Shown here one piece after another: positions 1 to 10,875 of a DNA stretch of 64,000 nucleotides; the stretch's first letter is position 1; each line of letters opens with the position of its first letter. Both the position numbers and the translations under genes were made by a program. This stretch comes from Streptomyces sp. LaPpAH-108 (GTDB lineage: Bacteria > Actinomycetota > Actinomycetes > Streptomycetales > Streptomycetaceae): the NCBI RefSeq assembly GCF_000373625.1, contig NZ_KB891997.1, forward strand, positions 310,001-374,000. Direction: 5' to 3'. The notes under the pieces are model-generated. The model made no database searches and was not told where the DNA came from. It was given only the letters and a program-made list of their open reading frames with translations.

Positions 1-359
1 TCGACAGCACCGGCGGACTGCACGCGGCCGGGCTCTTCTCCTCCGACGGCGAGCTGCTGTGCCTGCGCGAGGACGTGGGCCGCCACAACGCCGTCGACAA
101 GGTCGTCGGGCACGCCCTGCGCTCCGGGATGCTCCCGCTGCGCGGCTGTGTGCTGATGGTCAGCGGCCGGGCCTCGTTCGAGCTGGTGCAGAAGGCGGTC
201 ATGGCCGGCATCCCGATGCTCGCCGCCGTCTCCGCGCCGTCCTCGCTCGCCGCGGACCTCGCCGCCGAGAGCGGTGTGACCCTGGTCGGCTTCCTGCGCG
301 GCGACTCGATGAACGTCTACACCGGCGCCGAGCGCCTGGAGCCCCAGCCCGTCGCCTGA
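1..359 (+). CDS. fdhD: FdhD sulfurtransferase for formate dehydrogenase, C-terminal part only
   Basis: The gene enters from the left edge; the reading frame begins at base 3 and stops with TGA at 357-359. The visible 118 residues carry REDVGRHNAVDKV, a signature of FdhD, and the following hydrophobic stretch ending in LVSGRASFE/LVQKAV is also typical. FdhD transfers sulfur from the IscS desulfurase to the molybdenum of the bis-MGD cofactor before insertion into formate dehydrogenase. The catalytic cysteine pair lies upstream of the window and cannot be checked. The window holds two FdhF/YdeP-type molybdoenzymes (4688-6994 and 21753-24086), the likely clients. A hairpin follows directly. Confidence 0.93.
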   Translation, partial: DSTGGLHAAGLFSSDGELLCLREDVGRHNAVDKVVGHALRSGMLPLRGCVLMVSGRASFELVQKAVMAGIPMLAAVSAPSSLAADLAAESGVTLVGFLRGDSMNVYTGAERLEPQPVA

Positions 360-370
360 CCCCGCGCCCC

Positions 371-398
371 GGTACGGCGCCCCGAGAGGCGCCGTACC
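371..398. terminator. Bidirectional terminator between fdhD and LysR gene
   Basis: Perfect 11-bp inverted repeat, GGTACGGCGCC at 371-381 and its complement at 388-398, with a 6-nt loop. It sits between the convergent stop codons of fdhD and the LysR gene and can serve both strands. Confidence 0.75.
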
Positions 399-405
399 CG
401 CCGCG

Positions 406-1329
406 TCAGACCGCGGTGCCGGGCAGCCGCTCCAGGGCGGCGGCGACGTCGGTGCTCCGGGCGACCTCCGTCAGGGCCCGCGCCATCACCGACCCCGGGG
501 TCTGCGCCGTGGTCACCAGGCCGACCGGCACCGTCCAGTCCGGCTCCACCAGCGGCACCGCGCGCATCCCGTGCGGCACGCCGAACACATGGAGCCAGGC
601 GTGCGGCACCACGCTGGCCCAGCGGCCCGTGCGCACATGCGAGAACAGCGCGGCCACCGAGTCGGTCTCGATGCGCGGCGAGGGGGTGGCACCGGCCTTG
701 GCGAAGACGCCGTCCAGGATCTGGCGGCCTTGCATCGACTCGTTCAGCAGGCACAGCGGCAGCCGCGCCGCCTCGGCCCACGTCGCCGTCGCCTGATGGG
801 CAAGCCCGTCGGCCGCCGTGAGCAGCAGGACATAACGCTCCTCGTAGAGCGGAAAGGCGTGGAAATGGCTCGAAAGCTCTTCCGGAAGATAAGTGATTCC
901 GGCGTCGATCTCGAAATGCTGGAGCTGGCGGAGAATGTCCTCCGACTGCAGATCCGCTATCACTTCCACGGTCACCAGGGGATGCGCGGTGCAGAAAGGC
1001 CCCGTCAGCAGCGACACCGCGGCGGACGCGGTCGGCACCGAACCGATCCGCATCCGGCCGCTCAGACCGCTGCGCAGGGCACCGACCTCGTCGCGCAGGG
1101 CGTCGCGGTCGGCGAGGATGCGCTGCGCCCACACGACGATGCGCTCGCCCTCCGGCGTCAGGCCCTCGTACTTGCGCCCGCGCCTGACCAGCGGGACGTC
1201 AAGTTCGTCCTCCAGCTTGCGGATCGCCTCGGAGAGGGCGGGCTGGGAGACGGAACAGGCTTGGGCGGCACGGGCGAAATGGTGCTCCCGCGAGAGGGAC
1301 ACGAGGTACTCGAGTTGGCGAAACAGCAC
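406..1329 (-). CDS. LysR-family transcriptional regulator
   Basis: A 307-residue LysR-type regulator: winged helix-turn-helix at about residues 1-60 (LEYLVSLSREHHFARAAQACSVSQPALSEAIRKLE region) and a substrate-binding effector domain after about residue 85 (RIGSVPT start). The start is taken as GTG at 1329, just before LFRQLEYL, where LysR proteins normally begin; an open frame continues 47 codons upstream but that part is low-complexity and unlike the family. No strong Shine-Dalgarno is seen, so the start is moderately certain. It is convergent with fdhD and divergent from the FUSC gene at 1592; LysR proteins often regulate a divergent neighbour, so the FUSC gene is a plausible target (inference). 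The effector is unknown. Confidence 0.88.
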   Translation of the reverse strand: MLFRQLEYLVSLSREHHFARAAQACSVSQPALSEAIRKLEDELDVPLVRRGRKYEGLTPEGERIVVWAQRILADRDALRDEVGALRSGLSGRMRIGSVPTASAAVSLLTGPFCTAHPLVTVEVIADLQSEDILRQLQHFEIDAGITYLPEELSSHFHAFPLYEERYVLLLTAADGLAHQATATWAEAARLPLCLLNESMQGRQILDGVFAKAGATPSPRIETDSVAALFSHVRTGRWASVVPHAWLHVFGVPHGMRAVPLVEPDWTVPVGLVTTAQTPGSVMARALTEVARSTDVAAALERLPGTAV

Positions 1330-1576
1330 GCAATGGGTGTACCGGAATGCTCCGCGAAATGCCAATCGGCGCTCACGGGGCCGCGCGCCCCGGGCACCCG
1401 TCCGGACCGCTCCCGAGCCGGTCCCGCCGCCCGTGACCAGGCCCGACGGGCGGCCCGGCGGCCCGTACAAGATGTAGGGGAATTCACACGTCGCCGGACC
1501 GGGAACGCGTTTCTCGCCCGTCCGGAAATTCAGCGGCAGTATCGGACCAGCGCGATCTGACGGATCGCCGATTTGC

Positions 1577-1582
1577 TAGAGT
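1577..1582 (+). promoter_or_regulatory. Possible -10 box of a leaderless FUSC transcript
   Basis: TAGAGT lies 9 nt before the ATG of the FUSC gene and resembles a sigma-70 type -10 hexamer. No Shine-Dalgarno lies before that ATG, so transcription may start at or within a few bases of the start codon. The -35 match (around CTGACG near 1556) is weak. Confidence 0.3.
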
Positions 1583-1591
1583 TATTAAGAC

Positions 1592-3412
1592 ATGCGAAAG
1601 AATCGCGGTAACTCCTCTTCCCTGTTCGCCGGACTGACCCGTGTTCTCTCCCCACGGGGTTCGTTCGCCATGGCCAAGGTGAGCGGAGCGCTTCCTTTCG
1701 CACTGCGGGCCGCGCTCACCATGGCGCTGCCGACCCTGCCGCTGGTGCTCCTCGGCCACCCGCAGCTCGCCTTCTTCCCGGCCCTCGGCGCGTTCACCAT
1801 CACCTTCGAGCGCAGCCTGCCGATGAGCCGCCGCCGCAGACTCTGGATGCTCGCGCTGGTCGGCGCCGTCATGACCGTCGCCGTCGGACTCGGCTCCCTC
1901 CTCGCCGTCTGGGCCGGACCCTCGGGCCCCTGGTTCCAGGGCGTGGCCGCCGTCGCCGGGATGGCGGCGGTCGCCGGACTCGCCAAGTTCGGCTGCGACT
2001 ACGCCGGGCTGCGCGGCCTCGGCGCCGTCCTGATCCTGCTCTCCTTCGCGGTCACCGCCGAGGGCACCCCCACCCTCGCCGACGTCCTTCCGCACACCGC
2101 GCTGGCCGCGCTCGGCGCCGCCGTCGCCTGGCTGGTCTGCCTGCCGAACTCGCTCCAGCCCCAGCGGCTGCAGCGCCTGGCCCTCGCCGACGCGCTGAAC
2201 GCCTTCGCCCGCGCCCTGGACGCCGCAGGCCCCGCCGAGACCGCCAAGGCCCGCCACCAGGCCGTCGCGGCGGCCCTGCGCGCCTACCACGCGCTCAACG
2301 AGTCCGGCGGCGGCGAGCCCGACCAGTCCGCCAGGCCCGTGTACTCGGCCGACTTCGTCTGGTCGCTGCTGACCGACGACACCCGGCACTCCACCGAGGA
2401 CGCCGAGGTCGCCCGCCAGCTGCGCGAACAGGCCCGCGTCCTGGCCGACCGCCGCTGGCACACCCTGCTGCCGCTGCCCGAGGAACTGCTCGACGGCTCG
2501 CCCCACGCCCGCAGCGGCGACGCCGTCACGCCTGCCGAGGGCGCGGCAGCCACCCTGCCGCCCATCCCCCCGAGAACGGACGCGCCACGACCGCTCGACC
2601 GGCGCACCCGCGTCGAGACCAAACGCGGCGGCCCCGGGCGCCGCCGGGCCGCCGCCCTGCTGCCGACCGCCGTCCGCACCGCCGTCGGCACCGCCGTGGC
2701 GGGCGGCCTCGCCCTGTTCCTCGGCGTCGGCCACAGCTACTGGGCCGCCATCTCCGCCGCCGCGGTGCTGCACTCGGTCAACGTCTGGAGCACCGTCCAG
2801 CGCTCCGTGCAGCGCACCCTCGGCACCGCGATCGGGCTGCTCATCACCAGCGCCGTCCTGGTCATGCACCCCAGTTCGCTCGCCATCATCTGCCTGATCA
2901 TCGTCTTCGAGTTCCTGCTGGAGTACGTCGTCGCCCGCAACTACGGCCTCGGCGTCGTCTTCCTGACCCCGCTCGCGCTGCTGCTGAGCGAACTGCTCTC
3001 GCCCGTCTCCGCCGAGCGGCTGCTGCACGACCGGGTCGTCGGAAGCGTCATCGGCATCAGCGTCGGCCTGGTCTGCGCCCTGCTCCTGGTCCACGGCCGC
3101 GCCGCCGAGCGCCTGCGCGACGCGCTCGCCGCCTCCGTGTACGCCGCCGACCGCGCCCAGCGTGCCCTGTCCGGCACCCCGGGCCAGCGCCGCTTCGCCC
3201 AGGTCCAGCTGGCCGCCGCCTCGGTCGAGCTGTACGAGGCGAAGGAGGCCGCACGCGGTGAACTGCGGCCCACCCGGGTCGACCCGGCCGCCGTCCTCGC
3301 CGCCCAGCGACGCGCCTACGACCTGCTGGGCCGCCTCAGCCACTCGATGCTCCGGAGCGAGCGCCGCGGACGCACCGCGCGCCCCGTCCGCCCCACCCAC
3401 CCGGACACCTGA
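1592..3412 (+). CDS. FUSC-family membrane protein (aromatic acid exporter-like)
   Basis: A 606-residue integral membrane protein with two blocks of transmembrane helices: one at about residues 35-170 and one at about 355-500, each followed by a soluble region. This duplicated layout, with LGAFTITFERS in the first half and a HSYWAAISAAAVL segment opening the second, is that of the FUSC / aromatic acid exporter superfamily. Such proteins export aromatic carboxylic acids or other small organic acids; the substrate here cannot be read from sequence. The ATG at 1592 lacks a ribosome binding site; an internal ATG at 1670 (MAKVSGALPF) is the alternative start. The gene is divergent from the LysR regulator, a common arrangement for regulated exporters. 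Confidence 0.82.
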   Translation: MRKNRGNSSSLFAGLTRVLSPRGSFAMAKVSGALPFALRAALTMALPTLPLVLLGHPQLAFFPALGAFTITFERSLPMSRRRRLWMLALVGAVMTVAVGLGSLLAVWAGPSGPWFQGVAAVAGMAAVAGLAKFGCDYAGLRGLGAVLILLSFAVTAEGTPTLADVLPHTALAALGAAVAWLVCLPNSLQPQRLQRLALADALNAFARALDAAGPAETAKARHQAVAAALRAYHALNESGGGEPDQSARPVYSADFVWSLLTDDTRHSTEDAEVARQLREQARVLADRRWHTLLPLPEELLDGSPHARSGDAVTPAEGAAATLPPIPPRTDAPRPLDRRTRVETKRGGPGRRRAAALLPTAVRTAVGTAVAGGLALFLGVGHSYWAAISAAAVLHSVNVWSTVQRSVQRTLGTAIGLLITSAVLVMHPSSLAIICLIIVFEFLLEYVVARNYGLGVVFLTPLALLLSELLSPVSAERLLHDRVVGSVIGISVGLVCALLLVHGRAAERLRDALAASVYAADRAQRALSGTPGQRRFAQVQLAAASVELYEAKEAARGELRPTRVDPAAVLAAQRRAYDLLGRLSHSMLRSERRGRTARPVRPTHPDT

Positions 3413-3503
3413 CCGGGGGCCGCTGCGGGCGGAACGTGTCCCCAACCACCCGGCTGCGTCTATGTTCGTGCTGCGTACAAGCGATGAGAAGGCAGGTTTT
3501 TCC

Positions 3504-4466
3504 GTGATCGAGACGCAGCCGATAGTCGTCCCGCCGGCCAGGGCGGCCGTGTTTCTCGTGGCCACCGTGGACCCGGGCGGAGAGGAACAGGTCCGGGAAC
3601 TGCTCGGAGACGTGGCCTCCATACGGCGTTCCACCGCCTACCGCGTGCCCGACGCGGAGCTGAGCTGCGTCGTCGGCATCGGCTCGGACGTATGGGACCG
3701 CTTGTTCAGCGGGCCGCGCCCGGCCGCACTGCACCCGTTCGTCGAGCTGAAAGGGGAGCGCCACCACGCGCCCTCCACCCCCGGCGACCTGCTCTTCCAT
3801 GTGCGCGGACGCCGCATGGACGTGGTGTTCGAGCTGGCCCGGCAGTTCGGGGAACGCCTCAAGGGCGCGGCCACGATCGTGGACGAGGTGCACGGCTTCA
3901 AGTTCTTCGACGACCGCGACCTCCTCGGCTTCGTCGACGGCAGCGCCAACCCGGAGGGGCAGCTCGCCGCCGAATCGGTCCACATCGGCGACGAGGACCC
4001 GGAGTTCACCGGCGGCAGCTATGTCATCGTGCAGAAGTACCTGCACGACATGGACGCCTGGCAGGGCACCTCGCTGGAGCAGCAGGAGGCGACCATCGGC
4101 CGCTCCAAGCTGGAGAACATCGAGTTCCCTGACGACGTGAAGGCACCCGACTCGCACGTCGTGGTGAACACCATCACCGGACCGGACGGCCGCGAACTGA
4201 AGATCGTGCGCGAGAACATGCCGTTCGGACACATCGGCGACCGCGAGTACGGCACGTACTTCATCGGGTACGCCCGCACCCCCGAGGTCACCGAGCGGAT
4301 GCTGCGGAACATGTTCCTGGGCCGCGAACCGGGCCTGCACGACCGGATCCTGAACTACTCGACGGCCGTCACCGGCACCCTCTTCCACGTGCCCACGGCG
4401 GACTTCCTCGCGGACCCGCCGCCCGCGCCCAAGCCGAAGGACGGCGCGCACACCTCCGCGCCGTAA
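3504..4466 (+). CDS. B-type dye-decolorising peroxidase (DyP)
   Basis: A 320-residue heme peroxidase. The GFVDG motif at 142-146 supplies distal Asp145; His218 is the expected proximal heme ligand, and Arg236 and Asn238 complete the distal pocket. These are exactly seven below the Asp152, His225, Arg243 and Asn245 of Streptomyces lividans DtpB, supporting a B-type assignment. The GTG at 3504 is chosen because AAGGCAGG precedes it; an in-frame ATG at 3462 would add 14 residues. No signal peptide is seen, so it is probably cytoplasmic or encapsulin-loaded; the tail (PKPKDGAHTSAP) is not a clear encapsulin-targeting peptide, and no encapsulin gene is nearby. It uses hydrogen peroxide to oxidise bulky organic substrates in vitro; the physiological substrate is unknown. 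Confidence 0.93.
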   Translation: MIETQPIVVPPARAAVFLVATVDPGGEEQVRELLGDVASIRRSTAYRVPDAELSCVVGIGSDVWDRLFSGPRPAALHPFVELKGERHHAPSTPGDLLFHVRGRRMDVVFELARQFGERLKGAATIVDEVHGFKFFDDRDLLGFVDGSANPEGQLAAESVHIGDEDPEFTGGSYVIVQKYLHDMDAWQGTSLEQQEATIGRSKLENIEFPDDVKAPDSHVVVNTITGPDGRELKIVRENMPFGHIGDREYGTYFIGYARTPEVTERMLRNMFLGREPGLHDRILNYSTAVTGTLFHVPTADFLADPPPAPKPKDGAHTSAP

Positions 4467-4687
4467 CCCAAGGGGCCCCGCGCACCGCCGAGTCGGAGCG
4501 GCGGTGTGCGCCCGGCCCGCGCCTGACGATCCCAACAGCCCTTCTTTGCCAAGGCTTTCCCGCCAGCGCTGTCCCATCTCCCTTGCGGGGTCCGGCGATC
4601 CGGGTTCCCCCGCGAAACCGTGACCTAGGCTGGGCACACTCGCGCCCCGCACGCGCTGCGAGTTGACCCGGAGCACAGGGAGTTGCC

Positions 4688-6994
4688 ATGACCCAAGACA
4701 CGTCGGGACGGACCGCAAGCGACGAAGAGACGCGCTCTCCGGAGTTCCACCCCTACCACCACCCGGCGGCAGGCTGGGGTGCCGCGAAGAGCGTGTCGCG
4801 CTTCGTGATACGCGAGGGCGAGTTCGTCGACGGCCCCCGGGCCATACGCAAGATGAACCACGAGGACAAGGGCTTCGACTGCCCCGGCTGCGCCTGGCCG
4901 GACGACCTCAAGGGCCTCAAGCTCGACATCTGCGAGAACGGCATCAAGCACGTCACCTGGGAGATGACCCGCAAGCGGGTGGACCCCGGCTTCTTCGCCG
5001 CGCACACCGTCTCCGAGCTGGCCACATGGAGCGACGCCGCCCTGGAGGACCAGGGCCGCCTGACGCACCCGATGCGCTACGACGCGGACACCGACACCTA
5101 CGTCCCCGTCTCCTGGCAGGAAGCATTCGACCTCGTCGGCCGCACCCTGCGCGGCCTCGACAACCCGAACCAGGCCGCGTACTACACCTCCGGACGGCTC
5201 GGCAACGAAGCCACCTTCCTCTACCAGCTGATGGCCCGTGAGCTGGGCACCAACAACCTGCCCGACTGCTCCAACATGTGCCACGAGGCCAGTGGCCGCG
5301 CCCTGCAGGCCGCCCTCGGCACCGGCAAGGGCACCGCCGACCTCAAGGACTGGGAGGTCACCGACGCCCTGTTCATCCTCGGCGTCAACGCGGCCTCCAA
5401 CGCGCCCCGGATGCTCACCTCGCTGGCCGAGGCGTACAAACGCGGCGCGCAGGTCGTGCACATCAACCCGCTCGTCGAGGCCGCCGCCCGGCGCACGATC
5501 ATCCCGCACGACTTCGTGGACATGGCGCTGTTCAAGTCCACCCCCACCAGCACGCTCAACCTCCAGCCGCGCATCGGCGGCGACATGGCGCTGCTGCGCG
5601 GCATGGCCAAGGCGATCCTCGCCGAGTCGGAGACCGATCCCAAGGCGCTGGACCGCGAGTTCATCGAGCGGCACACCGTGGGCTTCGAGGCGTACCGGGC
5701 GCTCGTGGAGGCCACCACCTGGAAGGAGATCGAGGAGCAGAGCGGTCTCACCCAGGCCCAGGTCGAGCAGGCCGCGCGCGTCTACTGCGACGCCGACCGC
5801 TCCATCTTCAGCTGGTGCCTCGGCGTCACCCAGCACGAGCACGGCGTGGACACCGTCCGCGAGATCGTCAACGTCCTGCTGCTGCGCGGCAACCTCGGCC
5901 GCGAGGGCGCGGGCCCCTCGCCGGTGCGCGGCCACAGCAACGTCCAGGGCAACCGCACCTGCGGCATCGACCACCGGCCCTCCAAGGACTTCCTGGACCG
6001 CCTCGCCACCGCCTGCGGGATCGACCCGCCCCGCGAGCACGGCCTGGACACCGTCGGCACCATCGAGGCGATGCACACCGGCGACGTGAAGGTCTTCGTC
6101 GGCATGGGCGGCAACTTCGCCCTCGCCGCGCCCGACAGCGCCTACACCTTCGACGCGCTGCGCACCTGCGAGCTGACCGTCCAGGTCAGCACCAAGCTCA
6201 ACCGCAGCCACCTGGTCCACGGCAAGCAGGCGCTCATCCTGCCCTGCCTCGGGCGCACCGAGAAGGACAGCCAGGCGGCCGGCGAGCAGTCGACCTCGGT
6301 CGAGGACGCGATGAGCATGGTCCACCTCTCGCGCGGCATGAAGCGCCCCGCCTCCGAGCACCTGCTCTCCGAGCCCGCGATCATCGCCGGGATGGCCCGG
6401 GCCGCGCTCCCCGACAGCGCCACCCCCTGGGAGTCGTACATCGAGGACTACGACCGCATCCGCGACACCATGGCGAAGGCGCTGGAGGGCTTCGAGGACT
6501 TCAACCGCCGCGTCCGCCTCCCGCTCGGCTTCCGCATCAAGCAGCCCGCCCGCGAGCTGGTCTTCCGCACCCCCTCCGAGCGCGCGGAGTTCTCGGCGGC
6601 CGAGCTGCCCGACGTGCTGCCCAAGCCCGGGATGCTCAAGCTGGGCACGATGCGCTCCCACGACCAGTGGAACACCACGATCTACTCGGACGACGACCGC
6701 TACCGGGGCATCAAGAACCTGCGCACGCTCATCTTCATGAACGAGGACGACATGAGCGAGCGCGGCCTCAAGCTCTTCGACGAGGTCGACATCACCAGCG
6801 TCGCCAAGGACGGCAGCACCCGCAGCGTGTACCGGTACAAGGCGGTGCCGTACGACATCCCGCAGGGGTGCGCGGCCGGGTACATGCCGGAGATGAACGT
6901 GCTGTGCGCCATCGGCGACTACAGCACACAGAGCGACCAGCCGCTGATGAAGAACGTCAACGTGCGGGTGGTCCCGGCCGGTTCGGCCCAGTAG
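4688..6994 (+). CDS. FdhF/YdeP-type molybdopterin oxidoreductase, copy 1
   Basis: A 768-residue member of the bis-MGD molybdoenzyme superfamily, FdhF/YdeP branch (formate dehydrogenase alpha-subunit-like). N-terminal cysteines Cys65, Cys68 and Cys82 (CPGC then CENG) suggest an iron-sulfur site. The segment LPDCSNMCHEASG aligns with the FdhH segment around SeCys140, so Cys198 is the likely molybdenum ligand, followed by conserved His199. The C-terminal domain has the GTMRSHDQWNTT/YSDDDRYRG pattern of the cofactor-binding cap. The start ATG follows GGAG at 4679-4682. No small iron-sulfur or membrane subunit lies beside it, so its electron acceptor is unknown; formate oxidation is inferred from the family only. 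It is closely related to the protein at 21753-24086. Confidence 0.9.
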   Translation: MTQDTSGRTASDEETRSPEFHPYHHPAAGWGAAKSVSRFVIREGEFVDGPRAIRKMNHEDKGFDCPGCAWPDDLKGLKLDICENGIKHVTWEMTRKRVDPGFFAAHTVSELATWSDAALEDQGRLTHPMRYDADTDTYVPVSWQEAFDLVGRTLRGLDNPNQAAYYTSGRLGNEATFLYQLMARELGTNNLPDCSNMCHEASGRALQAALGTGKGTADLKDWEVTDALFILGVNAASNAPRMLTSLAEAYKRGAQVVHINPLVEAAARRTIIPHDFVDMALFKSTPTSTLNLQPRIGGDMALLRGMAKAILAESETDPKALDREFIERHTVGFEAYRALVEATTWKEIEEQSGLTQAQVEQAARVYCDADRSIFSWCLGVTQHEHGVDTVREIVNVLLLRGNLGREGAGPSPVRGHSNVQGNRTCGIDHRPSKDFLDRLATACGIDPPREHGLDTVGTIEAMHTGDVKVFVGMGGNFALAAPDSAYTFDALRTCELTVQVSTKLNRSHLVHGKQALILPCLGRTEKDSQAAGEQSTSVEDAMSMVHLSRGMKRPASEHLLSEPAIIAGMARAALPDSATPWESYIEDYDRIRDTMAKALEGFEDFNRRVRLPLGFRIKQPARELVFRTPSERAEFSAAELPDVLPKPGMLKLGTMRSHDQWNTTIYSDDDRYRGIKNLRTLIFMNEDDMSERGLKLFDEVDITSVAKDGSTRSVYRYKAVPYDIPQGCAAGYMPEMNVLCAIGDYSTQSDQPLMKNVNVRVVPAGSAQ

Positions 6995-7005
6995 ACCCGA
7001 GGCGC

Positions 7006-7039
7006 GCGCGGCCGGTCCCCACGGCGGGACCGGCCGCGC
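7006..7039. terminator. Terminator between FdhF/YdeP copy 1 and hsp20
   Basis: Perfect 14-bp inverted repeat (GCGCGGCCGGTCCC at 7006-7019, complement at 7026-7039) with a 6-nt loop, between convergent stops. Confidence 0.78.
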
Positions 7040-7111
7040 CGTGTCGTGCCCGTGCTGCGGCCTTCAGCCGCGGTGGCCGCCAGCCGTGGTGTCCGTCAGC
7101 TACCGTGCCCG

Positions 7112-7564
7112 TCAGCCGCCGATCTCGATGTTCCGCCGGGTCTTCGCACCCGTCTTGGGCAGCAGCACCGTCAGCACGCCGTCGGAGAGGTCGGCCTGTA
7201 CGCCCTCCACGTTCACGTCGCCGGGCACGCGCACGCCGTAGGAGAAGCTGCCCGCCCTGCGGCGCAGCGCGTTGGTGCCCTCCGTGTCGTCGAGCACGCC
7301 GTGGATGTGCAGCTCGCGGCCGTCCACCTCGACGCTGACCTGTTCGCGCGGGATGCCGGGGAGTTCGGCGCGCACCAGATAGGCGTCGCCCGCGTCCTCC
7401 TCCTCGACCAGTGGCATCCAGTGCCGTGCCGGGCTCTCCGGCTGCGCGGACTGCTCCACCAGGCGGCTGACCTCGCCCCACAGCTGCTGGAGTTCCACCA
7501 CGGGATCGTGACCGGCCCACCAGGCCGACCTCGCGGTCTTGGCGACGTCCGCTCGTTCGTCCAT
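7112..7564 (-). CDS. Hsp20/alpha-crystallin small heat-shock protein
   Basis: A 150-residue small heat-shock protein. The alpha-crystallin domain covers about residues 55-150: DAYLVRAELPGI, then VSVEVDGRELHIHG, and near the end VQADLSDGVLTVLLPK, the usual hydrophobic-Gly-Val-Leu signature. It ends in IEIGG, resembling the C-terminal I-x-I anchor. These proteins hold unfolding clients for refolding by ATP-driven chaperones. The start ATG at 7564 has GGAG 8 nt upstream. It is divergent from the Clp/Hsp100 ATPase gene at 7837 and the two likely share a stress-controlled promoter region, but I found no HAIR or CIRCE repeat between them. Confidence 0.93.
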   Translation of the reverse strand: MDERADVAKTARSAWWAGHDPVVELQQLWGEVSRLVEQSAQPESPARHWMPLVEEEDAGDAYLVRAELPGIPREQVSVEVDGRELHIHGVLDDTEGTNALRRRAGSFSYGVRVPGDVNVEGVQADLSDGVLTVLLPKTGAKTRRNIEIGG

Positions 7565-7836
7565 GCCCTGTCTCCGATTCCTGTCCTCGGCCGTTGCGGT
7601 TTTCGAGTCTAGGCACAATTGCCGTTTCTCAGCGCGTCGTACCGCACGCGCACAAGCACCCGGCACGGCGTGTCCATAAGAGAGGAGAAAACATTCCGGG
7701 AACCCCGCGAAGAGGTCGGGACAAGCGGTGTGGAAAACCCCTCGGAGCCCTTGCGGGAGCACGCCCCGCTCCGGTTGCGGCGCACTGGACATCGCGGTTC
7801 AGTGAAGACCTGATCCGTCGCGCACCTGGAGCTGCC

Positions 7837-10485
<2,649 letters not shown>

Positions 10486-10490
10486 CCGCC

Positions 10491-10520
10491 CCGGGCCCGC
10501 CCCTCGCGCGGCGGGCCCGG
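10491..10520 (+). terminator. Terminator after the Clp ATPase gene
   Basis: Perfect 11-bp inverted repeat CCGGGCCCGCC (10491-10501) and complement (10510-10520), 8-nt loop, starting 6 nt after the Clp stop. Confidence 0.7.
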
Positions 10521-10572
10521 CAGGCGCTGCCCGGGCGTGACCGGCGCCCGGGCTCTCATCGAGGGAGCACCG

Positions 10573-10854
10573 ATGGCGCACCACCACAAGACGAACAAGG
10601 AAGTCGAGGGCAACCCCGACCGCGACCACGGGCGCGGGATGCCCCGCCGTCCCGACGAGGAGCGCCTCGAGGAGCGCACCCGCGAGGACGAGCGCGACGT
10701 GGGCCTGCCCGTCCGCGAGCCGGAGAGCCCCGAGCGCGTCTACGAGCAGGAGCGCACCGAGATCGACCGCCAGGTGGACCGGGGCGAGATCGAGACCGGC
10801 GACGTGACCCGCAAGGAACGCGACCCCTTCCCGCCGTCCGACTACGACGACTGA
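10573..10854 (+). CDS. Small highly charged protein of unknown function
   Basis: A 93-residue protein, almost entirely hydrophilic, rich in Glu, Arg and Asp (REDERDVGLPVREPESPERVY is typical of it) with no hydrophobic core, membrane segment or cysteine. It is probably intrinsically disordered. GAGGGA stands 7 nt before the ATG and codon bias is normal, so it looks like a real gene. It follows the Clp ATPase by 87 nt on the same strand, with a hairpin between, so it is probably transcribed separately or by read-through. A stress-protein role is only a guess from position. Confidence 0.7.
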   Translation: MAHHHKTNKEVEGNPDRDHGRGMPRRPDEERLEERTREDERDVGLPVREPESPERVYEQERTEIDRQVDRGEIETGDVTRKERDPFPPSDYDD

Positions 10855-10875
10855 GCCGCACCCTTTCTCCGGCTC

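Noticed and set aside
5278..5283. Selenocysteine in the FdhF-like enzymes
   Set aside because: The predicted molybdenum ligand codon is TGC/TGT (Cys), not an in-frame TGA, in both copies.
7565..7836. HAIR or CIRCE heat-shock operator between hsp20 and the Clp gene
   Set aside because: Neither CTTGAGT-N7-ACTCAAG nor TTAGCACTC-N9-GAGTGCTAA was found.
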